Assembly: GCA_016716005.1 (NCBI GenBank)
Contig: JADJXE010000001.1
Location: 3,361,001 to 3,425,000 of the forward strand
DNA length: 64,000 nt
Source: Acidimicrobiales bacterium
GTDB lineage: Bacteria; Actinomycetota; Acidimicrobiia; Acidimicrobiales; JADJXE01
Direction: 5' to 3'
Of this stretch, positions 43,973 through 52,276 are shown one piece after another (position 1 is the stretch's first letter; each line of letters opens with the position of its first letter). The position numbers and the translations under genes are program-made. The notes under the pieces were generated by a model. The model saw only the letters and a program-made list of their open reading frames with translations. It was not told the DNA's origin and did no database searches.

Positions 43973-45802
43973 GTGCTCCCGCCCACCCCCGCTCGTTCGC
44001 CGTGGCATCGGCGCGCCCTGCTGGCCGCCGTCGCCGGCGCGGTGGCGATCGCCTTCGCCGACAGCTCCATCGTGGTGCTGGCCCTCCCCGAGCTCTACGG
44101 GCAGTTCGACACCACGGTCGTCGGGGTGTCCATGGTGGTCACCGTCTACAACGTGGCCCTCGCCGCGGTGGCCCTGGCCCTGGTGCCGCTGTTGCCGCGC
44201 GTCCGCCCGGCGCTGCTGCTCGGAGCCGGCTTCGCGGTCTTCTCGGTCGCGTCCCTCGCCTGCGGTCTGGCCGGCTCGCTCGACGCCCTGCTCGTGGCCC
44301 GCGTCGCCCAGGGCGTGGGCGCCGCCGGCGCGCTGACGGCGTCGGTCTCGCTGCTGGGCCGGCTGCTCTCGAGCGACGAGCGGGGCCGCTGGGCGTGGGC
44401 TCTGGCCGCCACGGTGGGCACGGCGGTGGGCCCCGCCCTCGGTGGCGTGCTCACCGAGCTGGCGACGTGGCGGTCGATCTTCCTGGTGCAGGCGCCGCTG
44501 GCCGCGATGGCGCTGCTCGCCCTGGCCGACCGCGGGGTCCGGGCCGCCCCGCCCGAGCCGGCTCGCCCGGTGGGGGGCCGGTCGGCGTGGGCCAACGCGG
44601 CCTACGTCTTCCTGTTCGGGGCGCTGGTCGGCGCGCTGTTCCTCGCGGTGCTGCTGGTGGTGGTGGTGTGGCGGTACCCGCCGGCCCAGGGGGCGCTGGT
44701 GGTGACCGCGCTCCCGGTGGCCACCCTGGCGGTGCGACCGCTGGCCCGCCGGCTGCCGGGCGAGGCGCTCGCGGTGGCCGGTCCGCTCCTGCTGGCCGGC
44801 GGGCTGCTCGGGCTGGCGTTCCTCCCCGCCCCGTCCGCGGCCTGGGCCATGCCCGCCCTGGCCCTGTGCGGTGCCGGGCTGGGCCTGGCCGCCGGCCTCC
44901 TGGGAACGGCGGCGGTGCCGGCCGGCGCGCCTCCCCTGCGGGCCGGGGCGCTCACCGTGGGCGCCCGCCACCTCGGGTTCGTGCTGGGCCTGCTCCTGGT
45001 GGCACCGCTGCTGGCCTCCAGCCTCGACGCCGGCGCCCGCGAGGCCGCCCGGTCGGCGACCGCGACCGTGCTCGACGGGCGCGTCCCGCTGCTGAAGAAG
45101 GTGCCCCTGTCGCTCGACCTGGGGCGCACCGTGCTCGAGACGCCCCGCGGCGAGGTCCCCGACCTCAGCGGGCCGTTCGAGCGCAACGGCGCCGATGACG
45201 ACGAGGGGGTGGCCGAGCTGCGCGACGACCTGCTCGGGGCCATGGATGCGGCGATCACCCGCGCCTTCCGCTCCTCGTTCACGCTGGCCGCGGGCCTGGC
45301 CCTGGCTGCGGTGGTGCCCGCCCTCGGCGTGGTCGTGGTGCGCCGGACGCGCTGGGTGGTGCTGCCGGCCGCGGCCCTCGCCGGGGTGCTCGTGCCCGGG
45401 GCGTTCCTGGTGGCCGAGCGCCAGGCCGGCGCGGCCGACTACGGGGTGCGGGCGTACGCAGAGCCGTGCTCGGCCGGCTCGCAGCCCTACCCGGAGCGGG
45501 GCTTCGACGCATGGCTGCAGCGGATCGCGCTGTCGGGCCTGAACGGGGCGGCCTGCGAGCTGGGCGTGAGCCGGGAGGAGCTCGTGCTGTCGCTGGCCGA
45601 CGACACCGGGTTCGAGGATCTGGTCACGTGGGAACCGGAGACGCTCGAGGACGCCCTCCGCTCCGGCTTCCGGCGTGCCATCGACGACGGCGAGGATCGG
45701 GGGGGCATGCCCGGCTGGGTGGCTGCGGCGCTCCGCTTCGTGACCGACCGGGCGCCGATCGACTGGCTGCTCGGCCGGGTCGACCTGCCCTTCTACGACT
45801 AG
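43973..45802 (+). CDS. MFS transporter, DHA2-like, with C-terminal extracytoplasmic domain
   Basis: 609-aa membrane protein. The first ~360 residues hold about ten hydrophobic segments and DHA2-type features (ADSSIVVLALPEL near 24, VARVAQGVGAAGAL near 106). A ~65-residue hydrophilic insert follows (residues of about 362-425), then two hydrophobic segments and a ~130-residue soluble C-terminus with two cysteines (EPCSAG, AACELG) that I do not recognise. The fold suggests an exporter; the substrate is unknown. The GTG is supported by TACACT 9 nt upstream. Confidence 0.78.
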   Translation: MLPPTPARSPWHRRALLAAVAGAVAIAFADSSIVVLALPELYGQFDTTVVGVSMVVTVYNVALAAVALALVPLLPRVRPALLLGAGFAVFSVASLACGLAGSLDALLVARVAQGVGAAGALTASVSLLGRLLSSDERGRWAWALAATVGTAVGPALGGVLTELATWRSIFLVQAPLAAMALLALADRGVRAAPPEPARPVGGRSAWANAAYVFLFGALVGALFLAVLLVVVVWRYPPAQGALVVTALPVATLAVRPLARRLPGEALAVAGPLLLAGGLLGLAFLPAPSAAWAMPALALCGAGLGLAAGLLGTAAVPAGAPPLRAGALTVGARHLGFVLGLLLVAPLLASSLDAGAREAARSATATVLDGRVPLLKKVPLSLDLGRTVLETPRGEVPDLSGPFERNGADDDEGVAELRDDLLGAMDAAITRAFRSSFTLAAGLALAAVVPALGVVVVRRTRWVVLPAAALAGVLVPGAFLVAERQAGAADYGVRAYAEPCSAGSQPYPERGFDAWLQRIALSGLNGAACELGVSREELVLSLADDTGFEDLVTWEPETLEDALRSGFRRAIDDGEDRGGMPGWVAAALRFVTDRAPIDWLLGRVDLPFYD

Positions 45803-45842
45803 CGCCCGGCCCCGGCGCGCCCTGCCGGACCGTTCCCGCGGA

Positions 45843-47237
45843 TCAGCCCTCGGCCGCCTCGGCCTCGGCCAGCTTCCGCAGCGCTCCCACCTGCTCCTCG
45901 ATGGCGTTGGCCAGCACGTCGATGTCGGGGGCGGCGTCGAAGTCGCCGGTCACGCCGAAGGCCAGGCGCCCGTGGTACGAGAGGATCGCCACGCCCACCC
46001 GGACCCCCTGGGCCAGCGGCACGAAGGGCAGGTAGTCGAGCATCTCCCGCCCGGCCGCGAACAGGCGGACCCTCGGCCCGGGCACGTTGGTGGTGACGGT
46101 GTTGGAGCCTCGCTGCGGGAACCGCTGCATCACCCGGGTGCCGAGCCGCAGCAGCGGGGCCGCCACGTCGGCGGGGGTCGCGGCGGCAAAGGCCGTGAGG
46201 GCCTTGCCGGCCTCGGTCTCGTGCGACCCCTTGAGGCGCTCCATGCGGGCCCGGATCTCCGCGAGGCGGTCGAGGGGGTCGGCCACCTCGATCGGGAGCT
46301 CGAGGAACAGGGCCGACACCCGGTTGTCCCGCTCGCCCATGGCCTCCTCGTCGCGCACCGAGACGGGCACGAGGCTACGCATGATCACCTCGTCGGGGTC
46401 CTCGCCGCGTGAGAGGACCAGCTCGCGGAAGCCGCCCGCGATCACCGACTGGACCACGTCGTTGACGGTGCCGCCGAACGCCCGGCGGATCACGCCGATG
46501 TCGTCCAGGGTGACCCGGGCGTACGTCCACCGTCGGTGCGGGCCGATGGGGCCGCTGAGCGTGGTGGCCGGCGCCGGCACGAGCAGCTCGCCGTACGAGC
46601 GGAAGCCACGCACCACGTCCAGCACCCGCTGCGGGGCCCGGGCGGCCGAGCGCAGCAGCCGCCACTGCTCGGAGGGGCTGCGGACCAGGTCGACGAGGGC
46701 CTGGCGCATCAGGTCGAGGTCGCTGGGCTCGGGCTCGGGCCGCCAGTCGTCGATCGGCGTGGGGTCGGGCGTGCGGTCCTTGTCGAGCACCACCGCCATC
46801 AGGTCGGCGCCGGCCACGCCGTCGACCATGCAGTGGTGGATCTTGCTGATCAGCGCCCAGCTGTCGCCGTCGAGCCCCTCGACGACCCAGGTCTCCCACA
46901 GGGGCCGGTTGCGGTCGAGCTCCTGGGACATCAACCGCGCCATCAGGTTCTTGAGGTCGGCTTCGGAGCCGGGGGACGGCAGGGCGGTGTGCCGCAGGTG
47001 GTACGTGATGGTGAAGTGGGGGTCGTCGACCCAGACCGGGCGCCCCAGGTCGAACGGGACGAACCGCACCCGCTGGCGGTAGCGGGGCACCAGCGGCAGC
47101 TTCGACTCGAAGAGCCGCACCAGCTCCTCGTAGGGCGGCGGCGGTCCCTCGAAGATCGCGCAGGAGGCGATGTGCATGTGGGTGGTGCCGTCCTCGACGT
47201 GGAGGAACGTGGCGTCGAGCGGGTTCATGCGATCCAC
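45843..47237 (-). CDS. Wax ester synthase / diacylglycerol acyltransferase, copy 2
   Basis: 464-aa WS/DGAT. It begins with MNPLDATFLHVED, the normal family N-terminus, and has the catalytic motif HHCMVDG near residue 135. TTNVPGPR near 385 is the C-terminal signature. It should make triacylglycerol or wax ester from acyl-CoA. The start is the GTG at 47237; ATG 47228 would remove three residues. It is only distantly similar to the copy at 33571, so they probably differ in substrate or regulation rather than being a recent duplication. Confidence 0.93.
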   Translation of the reverse strand: MDRMNPLDATFLHVEDGTTHMHIASCAIFEGPPPPYEELVRLFESKLPLVPRYRQRVRFVPFDLGRPVWVDDPHFTITYHLRHTALPSPGSEADLKNLMARLMSQELDRNRPLWETWVVEGLDGDSWALISKIHHCMVDGVAGADLMAVVLDKDRTPDPTPIDDWRPEPEPSDLDLMRQALVDLVRSPSEQWRLLRSAARAPQRVLDVVRGFRSYGELLVPAPATTLSGPIGPHRRWTYARVTLDDIGVIRRAFGGTVNDVVQSVIAGGFRELVLSRGEDPDEVIMRSLVPVSVRDEEAMGERDNRVSALFLELPIEVADPLDRLAEIRARMERLKGSHETEAGKALTAFAAATPADVAAPLLRLGTRVMQRFPQRGSNTVTTNVPGPRVRLFAAGREMLDYLPFVPLAQGVRVGVAILSYHGRLAFGVTGDFDAAPDIDVLANAIEEQVGALRKLAEAEAAEG

Positions 47238-47279
47238 GCGCCCCAGCCTGCGCCATCGGTCACGCTCCGGGACAGGGAC

Positions 47280-48167
47280 CTAGGTCACAGCCTGGGGCGC
47301 GAGGGGGCCGGCGGCCGGCGGCCGGCCGGGGAGCAGCCGGGGCGCGCGCAGCAGGTCGGCGAGCAGGCCGGCCAGCCGGGGGACGGCGGCTCGGGCCGCG
47401 GCGAAGACGTCGTCGGCGCGGACGGGGGCCGGGGTCGTGCCCGCGGCCGGGTTGGTGACCAACGACAGGCCCAGGACCTCGACGCCGAGCTGGGCGGCGG
47501 CGATGGCCTCGAGCACGGTGGACATCCCGACCAGGTCGGCGCCCAGGGCCGCCAGCGCCCGGATCTCCGCCGGGGTCTCGAAGCTGGGGCCGAGCAGCCC
47601 CGCGTACACGCCCTCGGTGAGGGTGGGGTCCGCGTGCCGGGCGAGGGCGCGCAGGCGGGGGCTGTACACCGCGCTGAGATCCGGGAACCGCGGCGCCCCC
47701 GGCCGGTCGGCCAGGCCCACGATCGGGTTGCGGCCGGTGAGGTTGAGGTGGTCGGCGATGAGAACCGGTGTGCCCACCGCCACCGCCGGATCGATGCTGC
47801 CGGCGGCGTTGGTGAGCACGACCACCCGGCAGCCCGTCGCCGCCGCCGTGCGCACGCCGTGGACCACCTCCGCCGGGTCGCGCCCCTCGTAGAGGTGGAC
47901 CCGGCCGGCCAGCACCAGCACCGAGCGCTCGCCCACGGCGAGGCTGTGGGCGGTGGCCCGGTGGTGCTCGACGGTCGGGTGCGGGAAGCCCGGCACCTGG
48001 CGCAGGTCGACGCGGGCGGGCGGGGCGCCGGCGACCTCCTCGAGCAGCTCGGCGGCGCTCGCCCATCCCGAGCCGAGCACCACGGCGACATCGTGGCGGG
48101 GGCGCCCGGTGCGCTCGGTGAGCGCGGCCGCGGCCGCGGCGGCGAGGGCGAAGGGGTCGTCGCGCAC
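47280..48167 (-). CDS. Purine-nucleoside phosphorylase
   Basis: 295-aa trimeric-type PNP/MTAP family enzyme. Motifs are VVLGSGWAS (phosphate loop) near 30, GRVHLYEGRDP near 87, TNAAGSI near 117, and GPSFETPAEIRALAALGADLVGMSTVLEAIAA near 190. The base-specifying region reads SLVTNPAAG, with Asn as in 6-oxopurine enzymes rather than the Asp of MTA phosphorylases. It therefore probably accepts inosine/guanosine or methylthioinosine. It is divergent from an MTA/SAH deaminase whose product would be methylthioinosine. GTG 48167 has TAGGGT 7 nt upstream; the frame opens from 48194. Confidence 0.9.
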   Translation of the reverse strand: MRDDPFALAAAAAAALTERTGRPRHDVAVVLGSGWASAAELLEEVAGAPPARVDLRQVPGFPHPTVEHHRATAHSLAVGERSVLVLAGRVHLYEGRDPAEVVHGVRTAAATGCRVVVLTNAAGSIDPAVAVGTPVLIADHLNLTGRNPIVGLADRPGAPRFPDLSAVYSPRLRALARHADPTLTEGVYAGLLGPSFETPAEIRALAALGADLVGMSTVLEAIAAAQLGVEVLGLSLVTNPAAGTTPAPVRADDVFAAARAAVPRLAGLLADLLRAPRLLPGRPPAAGPLAPQAVT

Positions 48168-48174
48168 GTCGACG

Positions 48175-48180
48175 ACCCTA
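48175..48180 (-). promoter_or_regulatory. Leaderless -10 box of the PNP gene
   Basis: TAGGGT on the minus strand followed by 7 nt and GTG at 48167. It lies in the 33-bp space between the divergent PNP and deaminase genes. Confidence 0.5.
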
Positions 48181-48200
48181 CGGCGCGCGAGCATCGGGGG

Positions 48201-49463
48201 ATGGCGGTCGTGGTCAGGAACGCGTCACTCGAGGATGACCGGGTCGAGCTGGTGGCGGACGGCGGGAAGATCGTCGCGCTGGGGCCGGTCGGCAGCGTCT
48301 CCCTGCCAGCCGGGGCGGAGGAGATCGACGCCACCGGCCTGGCGCTCCTGCCCGGCCTGGTGAACGGCCACACCCACTCGGCCATGACCCTGTTCCGCGG
48401 GTTCGGTGACGACCTCCCCCTCGACGAGTGGCTGCGCTCGCGGATCTGGCCGGCCGAGGCCCGGCTCTCCGAGGACGACGTGTTCTGGGGCGCCAAGCTG
48501 GCCGGGCTCGAGATGCTCCGCACCGGCACCGTCGCGTTCTGGGACATGTACTGGCATCCCCGCGGGGTGGTGCGGGCGGTCGACGAGCTGGGGCTGCGGG
48601 CCACGGTGGCGGCGCCGCTGATCGACGGGCACGACCCGTCGCGCCTGCCCGAGCTGCAGGACGCGGTCGACGAGGCCACCGAGGCCGCGTCCGGCGCTTC
48701 CGACCGGGTCCGGGCCGCGCTGGGCCCGCACGCCATCTACACGGTGTCGACCGAGGGCCTGTCGTGGGTGGCGGAGCAGGCGGCCGACCGCGGGCTCCCC
48801 GTCCACATCCACTGCTCGGAGACCGAGCGCGAGGTGCACGACTGCGTGGCCGCCCACGGGGTCCGGCCGGTGATCTACCTCGACCGGCTCGGCCTGCTGG
48901 GGGAGCGCACCGTGCTCGCCCACGGGATCTGGCTCGACGACGAGGAGCGCGACGTGCTCGCGACGCGGGGGACCACGATCGTCACCACCCCCACCTCCAA
49001 CCTCAAGCTGGCCGTGGGCGACGTGTTCCGGTACCAGGAGGCGCGGCGACGCGGGATCCCCGTCGGCCTCGGCACCGACGGGGTGGCCTCCAACAACGCC
49101 CTCGACCTGTTCCAGGAGGTCAAGCTCTTCGCCCTGCTGCAGAAGCACGTGGCCAAGGACCCGTCGGCCGTCCCGGCCGCCGAGGCGTGGGACGTCGCGG
49201 CCGGGCACCGGGCCCCCCTGCTGGGGCCGGGCGGGCGGCTGGCCGTGGGCGAGCCGGCCGACTTCCTGCTGGCCCGTCTCGACCAGCCCGAGCTGGCGCC
49301 CGCGCACGACCAGACCTCCAACCTCGTCTACGCCGCCACCGGCGCCTGCGTGGACACCGTCGTGATCGACGGGGTCGTGCGCATGCGCCACCGCGTGGTC
49401 CCGGGTCAGGACGACATCGTCGCCGAGGCGACGGCGCGGGCCCATCGCATCTGCCGCGACTAG
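48201..49463 (+). CDS. 5-methylthioadenosine/S-adenosylhomocysteine deaminase-type amidohydrolase
   Basis: 420-aa metal-dependent amidohydrolase (TrzN/AtzB-like subgroup). Metal ligands lie in NGHTHSAM (about 56-62), HCSETE near 207 and HGIW near 240, with the catalytic Asp in GTDGVASNN near 295. FWDMYWHP near 115 and a C-terminal beta domain complete the fold. The likely reaction is deamination of MTA and/or SAH to methylthioinosine or S-inosylhomocysteine. The divergent PNP could cleave that product. Guanine or other aminohydrolase activity remains possible. Confidence 0.87.
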   Translation: MAVVVRNASLEDDRVELVADGGKIVALGPVGSVSLPAGAEEIDATGLALLPGLVNGHTHSAMTLFRGFGDDLPLDEWLRSRIWPAEARLSEDDVFWGAKLAGLEMLRTGTVAFWDMYWHPRGVVRAVDELGLRATVAAPLIDGHDPSRLPELQDAVDEATEAASGASDRVRAALGPHAIYTVSTEGLSWVAEQAADRGLPVHIHCSETEREVHDCVAAHGVRPVIYLDRLGLLGERTVLAHGIWLDDEERDVLATRGTTIVTTPTSNLKLAVGDVFRYQEARRRGIPVGLGTDGVASNNALDLFQEVKLFALLQKHVAKDPSAVPAAEAWDVAAGHRAPLLGPGGRLAVGEPADFLLARLDQPELAPAHDQTSNLVYAATGACVDTVVIDGVVRMRHRVVPGQDDIVAEATARAHRICRD

Positions 49464-49504
49464 ACAGTCGGCGGCCCGTGCGGGCCGGGACGAGGAGGGG
49501 GCAC

Positions 49505-50311
49505 GTGAGCGAGCCGGTCGTCGACCTGTTGGCCGAGGAGTGGGACGCGCTGGCCGGGCTGGGCGCGTCGCTGCCCGGGCACGCCTGGGATCTGCCGACC
49601 GACTGCCCGGGGTGGACGGTGCGTGACCAGTACGCGCACGTCATCGGCACCGAGCGCATGCTCCTCGGGGAGCAGCCGCCGGGCCCGCCGATCGAGGCAC
49701 CCCACGTGAAGAACCCGATCGGGGCCGTGAACGAGGCGTGGGTCGAGGGGGTGCGCGGCCTCTCGGGCGACGCCGTGGTCGCCCAGCTGCGCCACGTCAC
49801 CGGCCTGCGCCTGGAGGAGCTGCGCTCGATGCCGGCCGAGCGCTTCGACCAGCTGGGGCCGAGCCCGGTGGGAGAGGCGCCCTACCGCGAGTTCATGTCG
49901 GTCCGCGTCATGGACTGCTGGGTCCACGAGCAGGACGTGCGCCGAGCCGCCGCCGTGCCGGGGCACCTGACGGGCCCGGTGGTCGCGCTGGCCGTGGGAC
50001 GCTTCGTGCGGGGCCTCCCCATGGTGGTGGGCAAGCGAGCGGGGGCGCCCGACGGCACCACCGTGGTGGTGGACGTCACCGGGCCGGAGGCGCGCACCGT
50101 CGCCGTGGGGGTGGTCGACGGGCGGGCCCGCCTGCTCGACGACGCACCGGCCGAGCCCACCGCCGTGCTCGCCCTCGACACCGAGGCGTTCTGCTGTCTG
50201 ATGACCGGCCGTTGGGGCGCCGGCCGGCTCCGGGCCGAGGGGCGCGTCGCCGTGCGCGGCGACGAGGAGCTGGCCGGGCGGGTGCTGGACGGCGCCAACA
50301 TCATGATCTGA
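49505..50311 (+). CDS. Mycothiol-dependent maleylpyruvate isomerase-family protein
   Basis: 268-aa protein. The N-terminal DinB-like four-helix domain is of the MDMPI_N type (LPGHAWDLPTDCPGWTVRDQYAHVIGTERML), with a metal-binding His in the AHVIG helix and further His in DCWVHEQDVRRA near 142. The C-terminal domain resembles SCP2 (VLALDTEAFCCLMTGRWGA). Such proteins use mycothiol, the actinobacterial thiol, for isomerisation or transfer reactions. The GTG start has GAGGAGG 7 nt upstream. It follows the deaminase by 41 bp. The actual substrate is unknown. Confidence 0.86.
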   Translation: MSEPVVDLLAEEWDALAGLGASLPGHAWDLPTDCPGWTVRDQYAHVIGTERMLLGEQPPGPPIEAPHVKNPIGAVNEAWVEGVRGLSGDAVVAQLRHVTGLRLEELRSMPAERFDQLGPSPVGEAPYREFMSVRVMDCWVHEQDVRRAAAVPGHLTGPVVALAVGRFVRGLPMVVGKRAGAPDGTTVVVDVTGPEARTVAVGVVDGRARLLDDAPAEPTAVLALDTEAFCCLMTGRWGAGRLRAEGRVAVRGDEELAGRVLDGANIMI

Positions 50312-50342
50312 CGGGCCCGCCGGTCTGCTCGGCCCCCCGGGG

Positions 50343-52226
50343 TCAGGGAGGCGGCGGCAGGGTGAGGTCGGGCGGGATCGACACCGTCGTGGGCGGCGGC
50401 GCCGTGGCGGGGGGCGTCGTGGGCGGTGGCGCGGTGGTGGCGGGCGGCGCCGTGGTGGGCGGTGCCGCCGGCGGCGGGGAGGTCGTCGCGGGTGGCGCGG
50501 TGATGGCGGGCGGCGCCGTGGTGGGCGGCGGGGGCCCGGTGGGCTGCGGCTGGCCCGGCGGGGCGGGAGGCGGGCCGCCGTCGTTGCAGGTGCGGTTCTC
50601 GCCCCCCCGGTAGAGGGCCCGGACGGTGTCCGTCGCCTGCTCTCCGGTCTCCAGGTACGTGCGGGTCCGCTCGGTGGTCACGGCCGTGCACGAGCCCGAG
50701 GCCGACGTGGTCTGCCCGGTCTGCGCGGCCTCGATGTTCTTGGTCGAGTACAGGGTGACCGTGATCGAGGTGTCGCTGTAGGTGGGCCAGACGAGCACGC
50801 CGTAGGGCGTGTTGTTGACGATCTGCAGGTCGGGGTGCGGGTAGTTGATCGTGGCCTCCCGCCCGTACGGGTAGCGCGAGATGTAGATCGTGTGGGCCTG
50901 GTACTCGCCGTAGTCGAGCCCGGCGAAGAAGGCGGCGTTGAAGATCGTGGTCATGAACTGCGAGATGCCGCCGCCGACCTCGTCGGCGAACTCGCCGTTC
51001 ACGATGGCGGGGGCGGCCACGAAGCCGTTCTCGGTGGTGCGCCGCCCCACGACGGTGTTCACGGACAGCATCTCGCCGGGCTCGATGATGTAGCCGCGCA
51101 GGATGTCGGCGATCCGGTGGATGTTCTGCACCCGCGGCGCGCAGCAGGCGTGGTTCGTGGTGAAGCTGGCGACGGGCTCGACGATCCCGAGCTCGGCGAG
51201 CCGGGCGTCGGTGCGGTCGGGTTCTCGGACGGTGAGGGGGAGCTCGATGGGCCCCCTGTCCGCGCGCTCCAGTGCGTTGAGGATCAGCCCCGTGGCCTCC
51301 GGCGCGCAGCAGCCGGTGCCGGACCTGGCCGGCGTCGCCACCACGGCGCCGCCCACGATGGTGGCGCCGGCGTCGACCGGGGCCTCGCCGGCGTCGGGCA
51401 GCAGCCCCGGGAGGGCCTCGCCCACGCGGGCCGGCTCGAAGGCCAGCACCAGACCGGCGTCGGCAGGGGTCACCGTGATCCACGAGCGCAGCGTCTCGGC
51501 CGGGATGGTGGTGGAGCTGTCGCCGGCGGTCACCTCGAGGCCCTGCCCGGTGAGCCGCTCGGCCTCGCCCAGCAGCACCTCGGCGTCGTCGCGGGTGTAG
51601 CGGGCCGGGACGTCGGTGAGGCCGGCCCGGACGCTGATCTCGCCCTCCCGGTAGGCGACCGAGCGGAGCGAGTCGGCCAGCTCGACGGGATCGATGCCGG
51701 AGCCGGGCACCGGCTCGACCACGCGCAGCTGGCCGGCCTCGTCCAGGGTCAGGCTGGGTTCGGACGGGGCCACGAAGTCGGCGGTGCCGAGGTGGAGGCT
51801 GGCGTTGAGCACCCGCTCGTCGTCGACGTCGAGCCGCACGTCGACGGCTCGTCCCGACGTGAGCGAGCGCAGCCACGAGAACGGCCGGCCCAGCACGAAC
51901 CCCGACCGCCCGGCCGCCATCACCGCATCGACGGTCGCCTCCTCGTCGACCGTGAGGCCGAGCTCGTCGGCCGTGGTCTCGAAGCCGGTGCCCTCCGGCA
52001 CCTCGACCGTCACCGGCGTGGCCGAGAACCCGCTGGCGAGGTCGGCGACGTGGGCCTCGACCTCGGCGCGGCTCTGGCCCCCCACCTGCTGGCCGGCGAG
52101 GGTGACGTTGCGTTCGGCCCGGCCGCGGTGCATCCAGCTGTCGACGAGGGAGCTGCCGACGAGGAGCACGAGCAGCCCGCCGACCACAGCGAGCGCGATC
52201 AGGCCGATCTTGGCGACACGGGGCAC
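50343..52226 (-). CDS. VanW/YoaR-type peptidoglycan-binding surface protein
   Basis: 627-aa membrane-anchored protein. One N-terminal hydrophobic helix (IGLIALAVVGGLLVLLVGSS) is followed by repeated YoaR-type PG-binding domains and a VanW domain from about 350 (NHACCAPRVQNIHRIADILRG, then GEMLSVNTVVG and GGGISQFMTTIFNAAF). Two CCAP motifs occur (near 312 and 370). The C-terminal ~90 residues are a Pro/Thr-rich tail. VanW/YoaR proteins are cell-wall proteins of unclear mechanism, sometimes near glycopeptide resistance genes. The GTG start has a GAGGAT box 8 nt upstream. Confidence 0.85.
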   Translation of the reverse strand: MPRVAKIGLIALAVVGGLLVLLVGSSLVDSWMHRGRAERNVTLAGQQVGGQSRAEVEAHVADLASGFSATPVTVEVPEGTGFETTADELGLTVDEEATVDAVMAAGRSGFVLGRPFSWLRSLTSGRAVDVRLDVDDERVLNASLHLGTADFVAPSEPSLTLDEAGQLRVVEPVPGSGIDPVELADSLRSVAYREGEISVRAGLTDVPARYTRDDAEVLLGEAERLTGQGLEVTAGDSSTTIPAETLRSWITVTPADAGLVLAFEPARVGEALPGLLPDAGEAPVDAGATIVGGAVVATPARSGTGCCAPEATGLILNALERADRGPIELPLTVREPDRTDARLAELGIVEPVASFTTNHACCAPRVQNIHRIADILRGYIIEPGEMLSVNTVVGRRTTENGFVAAPAIVNGEFADEVGGGISQFMTTIFNAAFFAGLDYGEYQAHTIYISRYPYGREATINYPHPDLQIVNNTPYGVLVWPTYSDTSITVTLYSTKNIEAAQTGQTTSASGSCTAVTTERTRTYLETGEQATDTVRALYRGGENRTCNDGGPPPAPPGQPQPTGPPPPTTAPPAITAPPATTSPPPAAPPTTAPPATTAPPPTTPPATAPPPTTVSIPPDLTLPPPP

Positions 52227-52276
52227 GGCCGGGAATCCTCGCACGCCTCGGACCGCTCGCGGTGGCAGGCCCCCGC

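Noticed and set aside
46536..49463. Long version of the amidohydrolase starting inside the WS/DGAT gene
   Set aside because: The first 555 residues are a shadow of the WS/DGAT and PNP genes with no homology; the family begins at 48201.
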